From contig CAZCAS010000019.1 in the NCBI GenBank assembly GCA_964496725.1, positions 1 to 15,771 on the forward strand: 15,771 nt of DNA, read 5' to 3'. A program made the translations under genes and the position numbers. Below, piece after piece: positions 5,482 through 11,807 of this stretch. The notes under the pieces were generated by a model, which did not search any database, was not told the origin of the DNA, and saw only the letters and a list, made by a program, of their open reading frames with translations. Numbering within the stretch: position 1 is the first letter of the stretch; each line of letters starts with the position of its first letter. Origin of the DNA: JAZGHN01 sp964496725. Lineage in GTDB: Bacteria > Chloroflexota > Dehalococcoidia > Dehalococcoidales > E44-bin46.

Positions 5482-6408
5482 TTAGTCCAGACCAAGTATC
5501 TTGGTTGCTGTACCTCCCAAGATAAGGCCAATTTCTTCCGGCCTAAACTCGACCCCAGCTTCCCTTACATAGTCCGGGATCTCCCTAAATACGTCTACCC
5601 AATCCTTCTGGCTCATATAAAGCCTAGTTGGTGGCCAATCACTGCCGAATAACACCCTTCGAGCACCTATAATATTCAAAACATGTCTTAATGTCTTATA
5701 GAACTCTAAGTCCTTACGCCGCCATGTTTTCGTTTGCCATGCCGCCAAATCCATGTAAAGATTCGTCTTGTTGCTCATCAGATCTATAAGCTCCTCATTC
5801 CAGCAATAAGCACCATGGGCGGCTACTATTTTGAGATCGGGAAAGTAGTTACAGACCTCATCCAACAGGATAGGCTGGCCATATTTGGCATAGAGGGGAA
5901 TCGTCTCGGGACCAGTATGGATTAGAACTGGGACCCCCAGCTCCTCCGCCTTGGCATAAAGCGGATAGACCTCCTTATCGTTAGGATAAAACCCTGTAGG
6001 TGGCAATAGCTTAAGCCCCTTCATACCCCATTCCTTAATCGCCAGCTCAAATAGCTTATGCGCTCTCGTTCTTCTTGGGTCGATGCCGAAAAAGGCGATT
6101 AGCCGATTAGGATGCCTTGCCGCCACATCGGCATAAAGTCTGTTTTGTTCCTCAATGGTATACTTGCCCTCTCCTACGTCGGGACAAAGTCCAAAGTCGC
6201 ATACGCTGATAACGCTTTTGTCGATGCCTGCCTCATCCATATCCTTTAAGATGAGTTCGCCGCTAAGATCCCAAGTATCTTTAATTCGATTCCATATCCT
6301 CTCCTCGGGCCTATTAGCCACAGCCGCAGCAAACTTCACATAGCCTTCCCAATATCGCATATTGGGCAAATCCTCATTAAAAAGATGTGCATGGACATCT
6401 ACTATCAT
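5482..6408 (-). CDS. Amidohydrolase family 2 protein (ACMSD/resorcylate decarboxylase-like TIM barrel)
   Basis: The 308-residue product is a metal-dependent amidohydrolase-2 (PF04909-type) barrel. The family includes ACMS decarboxylase, gamma-resorcylate and related decarboxylases, and hydrolases of ring or diketone substrates; the exact reaction cannot be read from sequence. Metal ligands are visible: HAH at residues 6 and 8, His164 (VLIHTG), His198 (AAHGA) and Asp257 (FGSDWP). The ATG at 6408 has GGAGGGT just before it. It follows hydratase copy B after 16 bases, so the two are one unit. A second copy further up the cluster is broken (10706-11632), and both copies are followed by a hydratase stub. 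In this setting it may decarboxylate or hydrolyse an intermediate linked to the UbiD step (inference). Confidence 0.88.
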   Translation of the reverse strand: MIVDVHAHLFNEDLPNMRYWEGYVKFAAAVANRPEERIWNRIKDTWDLSGELILKDMDEAGIDKSVISVCDFGLCPDVGEGKYTIEEQNRLYADVAARHPNRLIAFFGIDPRRTRAHKLFELAIKEWGMKGLKLLPPTGFYPNDKEVYPLYAKAEELGVPVLIHTGPETIPLYAKYGQPILLDEVCNYFPDLKIVAAHGAYCWNEELIDLMSNKTNLYMDLAAWQTKTWRRKDLEFYKTLRHVLNIIGARRVLFGSDWPPTRLYMSQKDWVDVFREIPDYVREAGVEFRPEEIGLILGGTATKILGLD

Positions 6409-6424
6409 TGTTACCCTCCAGCTT

Positions 6425-7183
6425 TTACTTCTTAGCCTCTTTCATTCCTATCTCTCTCTCTCCGGACGCGTAGGATACGCAAGCTGCCTGTGCCTCATGT
6501 TCCAATACCTTCTCAAAAGATACGTCTAAGCCAAAGTCAAGTGCAGCCCTAGCCAACTTCAATGATAGGGGATAATTTGCGGCAATCTTTCTGGCCAGTT
6601 CCATTGTCACTTGTTCCAGTTGTTCCAGAGGCACCACCTTATTTACCAGTCCCCATTTTTCGGCTGTCTCAGCACTCACTGGCTCAGCGGTGAACAGCAT
6701 TTCCTTTGCTCTACCCAAACCCACCAGCTGAGGTAATATCTTAGTCCCGGCGGTAGTCACTGTAGCACCTACTGCCGCTTCACGAAATCCTATTCTCGTC
6801 CCCTCAGCAGCTACCCTCAAGTCACAGTTCATAGCAAACTCACAACCGTTGCCCAAGGCGTACCCCTGAATCTGAGCTATCACTGGCTTGTCCAACGCTA
6901 TGAAGGCGCGACCTATGTCTTGCATGTGGAGAACATACCTCCTAAACTCCTCTACGTTCTCTGTCTTGGCAACACCTTCCTTGATATCTACGCCGGCACA
7001 AAATGCTCGGCCTTCTCCCTTAAGCACGATGACCTTTGCTTCTTGGTCATCCCGTGCCTTATTAAGGGCAGACAATAAATCCTCAACCATAGCCCCATTC
7101 ACCGCATTCAAGACATGCGGCCTGTTCAGCTTAATTACTCCGACATTGCCCTCCCTGCTGTAAACCACGGTCTTCTCTGTCAT
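6425..7183 (-). CDS. Enoyl-CoA hydratase/isomerase family protein, copy B
   Basis: A 252-residue crotonase-fold protein. The oxyanion-hole segments are AFCAGVDIKEG (about 60-70) and YALGNGCEFAMNCD (about 108-121). Glu115 and Glu135 stand 20 residues apart as in true hydratases, so water addition to an enoyl-CoA is likely, although the second glutamate is in an unusual context (FREAAVGATVTTAG instead of a PE...GlxPgxGGTQRL loop). That change around the acyl pocket sets it apart from copy A and suggests a different chain or a ring substrate. The ATG at 7183 has GGGAGGT five bases upstream. It lies 31 bases after the mutase small subunit and 16 before the amidohydrolase, so it probably acts on the product of the mutase and dehydrogenase. 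Confidence 0.92.
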   Translation of the reverse strand: MTEKTVVYSREGNVGVIKLNRPHVLNAVNGAMVEDLLSALNKARDDQEAKVIVLKGEGRAFCAGVDIKEGVAKTENVEEFRRYVLHMQDIGRAFIALDKPVIAQIQGYALGNGCEFAMNCDLRVAAEGTRIGFREAAVGATVTTAGTKILPQLVGLGRAKEMLFTAEPVSAETAEKWGLVNKVVPLEQLEQVTMELARKIAANYPLSLKLARAALDFGLDVSFEKVLEHEAQAACVSYASGEREIGMKEAKK

Positions 7184-7214
7184 GTTTACCTCCCACGCAA
7201 ACTAGTGTCTTACC

Positions 7215-7640
7215 TCAGCCCCCCTCGCTAGCTTTAGCCCCTATTTCCGCCACTCTCCGCCTGATATGGTCAATAATAACGGATACTGAGGTACCTTGGC
7301 CATAAAGCCCGGTAACGCCCATCGCCCTCAACACTGGCTTATCCTCTTCAGGGACAATCCCGCCAGCAACAACACAAATGGAGTTTGCCATTCCATTTTT
7401 CTTCAGCTCTTCAACGATGTCGGTGGCAATAGTGAGCATAGCACCAGTGTGATCGCTTAGCGCGATTACGCTAGCCCTTTCCTCAATGGCTGTCCTCACA
7501 ACTTGCTCAGCGTTCAGAAACTTCCCGGGATAAATTACCTCCAACCCGGCATTTTTGAAAGCATCTTGTAGCAGCAGTATACCCCTATCATGAGCATCTA
7601 GGCCTACCTTACCAATTATCACTTTTATTTTAGTTGCCAT
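7215..7640 (-). CDS. B12-binding small subunit of an acyl-CoA mutase
   Basis: The 141-residue product is a stand-alone cobalamin-binding domain. It pairs with the separate large subunit encoded just upstream (36 bases), as in isobutyryl- and 2-hydroxyisobutyryl-CoA mutases and archaeal methylmalonyl-CoA mutases. The motif GLDAHDRG has the cobalt ligand His17 in DxHxxG, and GG occurs at 93-94 (VVAGGIVPEED). The second B12 motif, usually SxL, reads SDH (62-64, in ALSDHTGAML), so its leucine is replaced by histidine. AGGAGGAAC precedes the ATG. It carries adenosylcobalamin, whose radical drives the rearrangement. The GQGTSV end is normal. Confidence 0.93.
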   Translation of the reverse strand: MATKIKVIIGKVGLDAHDRGILLLQDAFKNAGLEVIYPGKFLNAEQVVRTAIEERASVIALSDHTGAMLTIATDIVEELKKNGMANSICVVAGGIVPEEDKPVLRAMGVTGLYGQGTSVSVIIDHIRRRVAEIGAKASEGG

Positions 7641-7676
7641 TTGTTCCTCCTAACTTGAATACGCCATAATGTCAAT

Positions 7677-9356
7677 CTATCTGAGGCCCTTCAAAAACTC
7701 AGGTACCTGTATCGCTTCATAAGGGTCATAGGAGTAGCCATGCGCCAAACGTAATGTACCTACCATTTCCCCAACTGTGGCATATGCCTTACTGGCCTCA
7801 ACTAGTGGTCTTACCACATTCTTCTTTTTCTCGGCAACTCTATAGAGATCGGTCAAACAAGCCTTTACCTTCTCTATGTCCCGTGTTGCCCTAAGTTTCT
7901 TTACCTCATCAATGGCACGGAACCTCTCCTCTGTAGGTTTCAACTTATAAGCATCCTCAATGACAGCCTTACTCAGGGGCCCATCAGGTCCTAGATAAGC
8001 ATTTACGCCAACTACTATATCCTTGCCACTTGCCCTATCGTTCTCCTTCTTGAGAGCCGCCTTGTCCATTTCCTTCCTTAGCCAACCGGACTCTAGGCAT
8101 TTCCACATGCCGCCCCGCTTATCTATCTCCTGCAAGAGCTGGCTGACTTGCCTTTCAATCTCACTGGTGAGCCACTCCACATAATAAGAACCACCCAAGG
8201 GGTCTGCTACCAGCGGAACACGAGCTTCATGAGTTATAATATGAGAGGTGTCGAGTTCTACAATTCGATTCTCCTCCGAAGGAAGGCCGTAGTATTCGGC
8301 AAATCCGGTAGGATTAACAGACTGCACCCCGCCCAATATTGCCGATAACATAACCAGCGCTTGCCGCACGATATTGTTTACCGGTTTTTGTGCCGGGCAG
8401 ATGCCGGCACAAACTTCCATGGCAATAAGGCACGTTTTTGCTCGCTCTGTGGTTGCCCCCAACTTTTCCCGAGCAACCTTAGCCCAAACCCGTCTTAGAG
8501 CGCGAAACTTACATATGTTCTCAAAAAAATCCATGCTTCCACCGGTGGATATGACCTGCCGCGGGAAGTCGTCAAATTTTAAACCTCGCCCTTCAATCAC
8601 GTCTTGGCAATATTGCATAGCATTAGCCACGCAAAACGCTAACTCCTGGATCATGGTTGCCCCGGTTTCTCTCAGGTCATATCCGGAGGGAACTACAGGG
8701 TGAAACTTAGGAGTGTTCCTTATCGAAAATTCAATAATGTCAGCGTTGATTTTTCTAGCCAGCTCATAAGGAAACTCCCTTGTGTCTAGAACCATAAATG
8801 AGTGGATGGGGTCATTCAAGGTGCTGCCGCGAAGTTTAGAAATGTCAAGACCCTTTTTCTCCATCATCGCCACCAAGAAGACGTAGTTAAAGGTGGTTCC
8901 AGCAGGGCTGACGTTGCCACCTTCATAATCAACGTTCTCTAGAGGCATCCCATCAAACATCTGCTCGTAGGAATTCAAGGCATACCCGGAGACGCCGCCA
9001 GTCCCTAATCCGTACTTAGCCAGAGGATGATCAGGGTCTAGCCCCGAGGCCGAGGGTGTATCGGTTACGTAGCGTAACCCGGTAAGCCCACTTGCCACGC
9101 ACTTCTTAAAAGTTTCGTTGGTCTTTTTAGTAGAGGTGTAGCAGATGACAAAGGCATCTAACCACCGCCTGGCTCGATACATCTCACGATATACGCCCCT
9201 GGTAAAGGGTTCATCCCCAGGGTTTCCAATGTTACGAATGTAGTCTATCCCGGCAATGTCGCTCGGGGTATACACTGCCTGGACCTGAATCCCGCTCTCA
9301 GTCTCGGAGATGGCCAAGCGTCCAAGGTCGCGATTATAATCTACTTGCTCTTCCAC
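7677..9356 (-). CDS. Large subunit of a coenzyme-B12 acyl-CoA mutase with atypical active site
   Basis: The 559-residue protein is the catalytic TIM-barrel subunit of the methylmalonyl-CoA mutase family, which moves a carbonyl-CoA group between neighbouring carbons. The start is GTG with AGGAGGT six bases before. Aligned by eye with Propionibacterium MutB as I remember it, the barrel is colinear (FTRGVYREMYRARRW, LNDPIHSFMVLDT, PSGYDLRETGAT, FFENICKFRALRRVWAK, DPLGGSYYVEWLT, ATVGEM). The specificity residues differ: Tyr89 is Val70, Gln197 is Leu180, Arg207 is Leu190 and His244 is Asp227, with Tyr243 kept (Tyr226). Methylmalonyl-CoA mutase has Tyr/Arg, isobutyryl-CoA mutase Phe/Gln and hydroxyisobutyryl-CoA mutase Ile/Gln at the first and third of these sites. 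A hydrophobic Val/Leu pair argues against a free carboxylate and for a bulky hydrocarbon acyl group (inference). Confidence 0.92.
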   Translation of the reverse strand: MEEQVDYNRDLGRLAISETESGIQVQAVYTPSDIAGIDYIRNIGNPGDEPFTRGVYREMYRARRWLDAFVICYTSTKKTNETFKKCVASGLTGLRYVTDTPSASGLDPDHPLAKYGLGTGGVSGYALNSYEQMFDGMPLENVDYEGGNVSPAGTTFNYVFLVAMMEKKGLDISKLRGSTLNDPIHSFMVLDTREFPYELARKINADIIEFSIRNTPKFHPVVPSGYDLRETGATMIQELAFCVANAMQYCQDVIEGRGLKFDDFPRQVISTGGSMDFFENICKFRALRRVWAKVAREKLGATTERAKTCLIAMEVCAGICPAQKPVNNIVRQALVMLSAILGGVQSVNPTGFAEYYGLPSEENRIVELDTSHIITHEARVPLVADPLGGSYYVEWLTSEIERQVSQLLQEIDKRGGMWKCLESGWLRKEMDKAALKKENDRASGKDIVVGVNAYLGPDGPLSKAVIEDAYKLKPTEERFRAIDEVKKLRATRDIEKVKACLTDLYRVAEKKKNVVRPLVEASKAYATVGEMVGTLRLAHGYSYDPYEAIQVPEFLKGLR

Positions 9357-9404
9357 TATCTACCTCCTGATTCATTCTTTGCTTGTATAGCCAAATGCGT
9401 CTTT

Positions 9405-10544
9405 TTAAACCCCAAGCTCCCTGCAGATGATTCTCATCTGGAGCTCAGATGTTCCCTCGCCAATAGTAGCCTCTCTGGCGTCGCGGAAGTAGCGCTCAAC
9501 AGGGTACTCAGTATCGAAACCAGTGCCTCCGTGGATTTGCAAGGCGTCCGAGGTTACCCTTTGTGCTACCTCGCTGGCAAAGAGTTTAGCATAGGAGGCT
9601 TCCTTAGTGCATCGCTGTCCCTTTTCTTTGAGCCAGGCATTGTAGAAGGTTAACCAGCGCGCTGCCTCGATATCCATAGCCATTCGTGCTACCTTGAAAC
9701 CCGTAGCTTGGAACTTGCCAATAGGCTGTCTAAATTGCACCCTCTCCTTAACATAGCTGAGGGAGGCTTCATAAGCAGCCTGTGCTAACCCTATGCTGCG
9801 AGCGGCATGCATAATCCTGGTATCTACAGCCGACTCTACCATATAGTAAAAAGCCTTCCCCTCCTCGCCTACTAGGCAGTCAGCAGGGACACGGCAATCT
9901 TCGAAGTCGCTCTCACCGCTGGCAATAGCTCGGAGACCTAGATGATGCATTTTCCTGACCTTCCAACCTAGGTTGCCTTTGTCTACGATAAAGAAGCTCA
10001 TCCCTCCCCTAGAGCCTTTGATTTTATCAGTATAAGCTAGTATCACATCAAAGTCGGCAATAACGGCAAAGCTATTAAAAATCTTGGTGCCATTTATTAC
10101 ATAGCTGTCACCGTCTTTGACTGCCTTGGTTTCAATCATTGTAAGGTCAGAGCCGGCATTCGGCTCCGTCCACCCACAGGAAACGATCTTTTCGCCCTTC
10201 AAAGCAGGTTTAATGTACTTCCGCTTTTGCTCCTCACTACCATGAGCATAGATAGGAAGGAGACCTTCCCCCGCCGTAATCAGGAACAGACTGCTTAAAC
10301 TCCCCCAAACGCGCGAAATTTCTTCCACAATAATACAACTCGCTATCATTCCCATGCCCCCTCCCCCATATTGCTCAGCAAAATTGGGGCCAAGATAGCC
10401 GAAGCTGCCCATTTTGCGAATTACTTCTCTTGGTACCTCCTCTTTTTCCTCAGCTTCCTTGACTAAAGGAGCTATCTCCTTTTCCATAATATCTCGTACT
10501 GCTGCCCTAACCATTTTATGCTCTTCACTTAGTTCAAAATCCAT
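9405..10544 (-). CDS. Acyl-CoA dehydrogenase
   Basis: The 379-residue FAD enzyme introduces a 2,3 double bond into an acyl-CoA and passes electrons to ETF. The family's parts are in order: helical N-terminal domain, the FAD-binding CGWTEPNAGSDL (about 123-134), KVRKMHHLGLRA in the beta domain, ERVQFRQPIGKFQ (about 267-279), QIHGGTGF (about 336-343) and the catalytic base Glu363 in GEGTSEL, at the position used by short-chain and glutaryl-type enzymes. The usual FGN/FG residues in ERxxFG are replaced by FR, a minor oddity. The ATG at 10544 has AGAGGGTG upstream. It lies 48 bases upstream of the mutase large subunit and is preceded by decayed genes, so it is the first intact gene of the lower half of the cluster. 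Confidence 0.95.
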   Translation of the reverse strand: MDFELSEEHKMVRAAVRDIMEKEIAPLVKEAEEKEEVPREVIRKMGSFGYLGPNFAEQYGGGGMGMIASCIIVEEISRVWGSLSSLFLITAGEGLLPIYAHGSEEQKRKYIKPALKGEKIVSCGWTEPNAGSDLTMIETKAVKDGDSYVINGTKIFNSFAVIADFDVILAYTDKIKGSRGGMSFFIVDKGNLGWKVRKMHHLGLRAIASGESDFEDCRVPADCLVGEEGKAFYYMVESAVDTRIMHAARSIGLAQAAYEASLSYVKERVQFRQPIGKFQATGFKVARMAMDIEAARWLTFYNAWLKEKGQRCTKEASYAKLFASEVAQRVTSDALQIHGGTGFDTEYPVERYFRDAREATIGEGTSELQMRIICRELGV

Positions 10545-10573
10545 TGTCGCACCCTCTGCAATTAGTTTTCAAT

Positions 10574-10669
10574 TTACACATTTCTTAAGATCCATCGAAT
10601 CTGGGGTCTATTGAATTTAATTAGAGCCACATTTGCCTCTTTTTCGTAGATTACTGTTTCCAACTACAT
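10574..10669 (-). pseudogene. Enoyl-CoA hydratase N-terminal stub (31 codons, broken)
   Basis: An excellent ribosome binding site AGGAGGT (10675-10681) leads to ATG at 10669, followed at once by TAG (10664-10666) and then LETVIYEKEANVALIKFNRP. This is the classic first strand pair of enoyl-CoA hydratases; hydratase copy B starts MTEKTVVYSREGNVGVIKLNRP, 12 of 23 positions alike. Similarity ends after NRPQ, and the frame stops at 10574-10576. The rest of the gene is deleted, directly before the acyl-CoA dehydrogenase. The start lies 36 bases after the end of the amidohydrolase pseudogene. Confidence 0.8.
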
Positions 10670-10705
10670 AGGATACCTCCTACTTCGGCTATACTGTCAA
10701 AACCA

Positions 10706-11632
10706 CTAGTTTTCCAAGCCAAGCAATTCGGCGGCATTTCCTCCCAAAATGGCTGAGATCTCTTTTTTCCGTAAACCTAATCCCAGCCTGTTGTACTTCT
10801 TCTGGGATCTCGGCGAACTTCTTCACCCAATCAGCCTGGCTTAGGTAATGCTTTAGCACCGGCCAATCACTGCCAAACAAGATTTTGTGCCAACCAGCCA
10901 TGTTGATCATGTGTCTCAGCGGACGGTAAAATTCCTCTATCGGCCAGCGACGTGTCCTATTCTGCCCAGTTGACAAGTCAAGATACAAATTTGGCTTACC
11001 ACTGGCTAGTTCAGCCGCTTCCGGCCACCAGGCCCAGTCACCAGCATGGGCGGCAATAATATTGATGCCAGGGAAATCATTAGCCATATCATCCAAAAAG
11101 ACGGGTTAACCATACTTGCTGTAGGAGGGGGGTGGCTCTGATCCAGTATGGAAAATAAGTACTAGCCCTAATTCTTGGGCTTTGGTATAAAATGGATAGA
11201 AATCCTTGTCGTTGGGATAAAATCCAGCCAGGGTAATAACTTAGCCCCCTTCATACCTCACTCCTTAACACCCATTTCTAGAATTTTTATCGCTTCACCT
11301 CCTCTTGGGTCAACACCGACAAAGGCCAATAAGGCGGTCTGGGTATCTCTCGACTAGTTTGGCATATTGCTTATTTTGCTCTATAATACAGAGTTTGTCA
11401 TCCCCGACAAGCAAACCAACGTCATAGTTAAATATCACCGTCTTATCTATCCCTGCCTCATCCATAGCCTGTATTAATTTCTCACCGGTCGGGTCATAAT
11501 ATGCCGGTACCAGTCGCCACTCTCTTCCTCAGATTTACGTGAAACCCCAGCCAGATATTTGACAAAGCGTTCCACATAGGCTCGCGGCGGCATACCTTCA
11601 ACGTGCAGATGGGCATGAATATCAATAATCAT
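10706..11632 (-). pseudogene. Decayed second amidohydrolase gene
   Basis: The region aligns end to end with the intact amidohydrolase at 5482-6408, from MIIDIHAHLHVEG (HxH metal motif, ATG at 11632 with AAGGAG before it) to ILGGNAAELLGLEN and TAG at 10706. It is broken by at least four single-base frameshifts (near 11500, 11325, 11231 and in the T-run 10763-10768) and two stops: TGA where the copy has Trp of KEWGMKG (11258-11260) and TAA where it has Gln of KYGQP (11106-11108). The metal-site codons survive (HTG, AAHAGD, FGSDWP). Six independent lesions cannot be explained by one sequencing slip. The longest open piece (10689-11096) lacks the barrel's front half, so no working enzyme is expected. 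Confidence 0.9.
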
Positions 11633-11641
11633 GCTATCTCC

Positions 11642-11751
11642 TTAATGGCGAAAAGGAAGCCCCAATAGCTGTTGCAATGCTTCAGTCGTTGGATAAATCA
11701 ACCCTGCCAAAATGTTAACCCCCTCAGTTTTTGTATATAATTACCGGCCAT
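11642..11751 (-). pseudogene. Short remnant with start, ribosome binding site and a frameshift
   Basis: After AAGGAG (11758-11763) an ATG at 11751 opens MAGNYIQKLRGLTFWQG and stops. Adding one base in the G5 run near 11722 would instead continue as GVNILAGLIYPTTEALQQLL and GLPFRH to TAA at 11642-11644, about 37 residues. The restored frame has protein-like composition, but I do not recognise it. It sits between the acyl-CoA synthetase and the amidohydrolase pseudogene. The sequence CTCCTTAATGG before its start is repeated before the pseudogene's start (11638-11648). Confidence 0.4.
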
Positions 11752-11807
11752 TATCAGCTCCTTAATGGATTATCCCCTTTCACCGGTTCACTGACCGTCG
11801 ATATCAA

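Noticed and set aside
10689..11096. A stand-alone 135-residue protein ending SHFGRKCRRIAWLGK.
   Set aside because: It is the open middle-to-end part of the amidohydrolase pseudogene; its odd C-terminus comes from a one-base shift in the T-run at 10763-10768.
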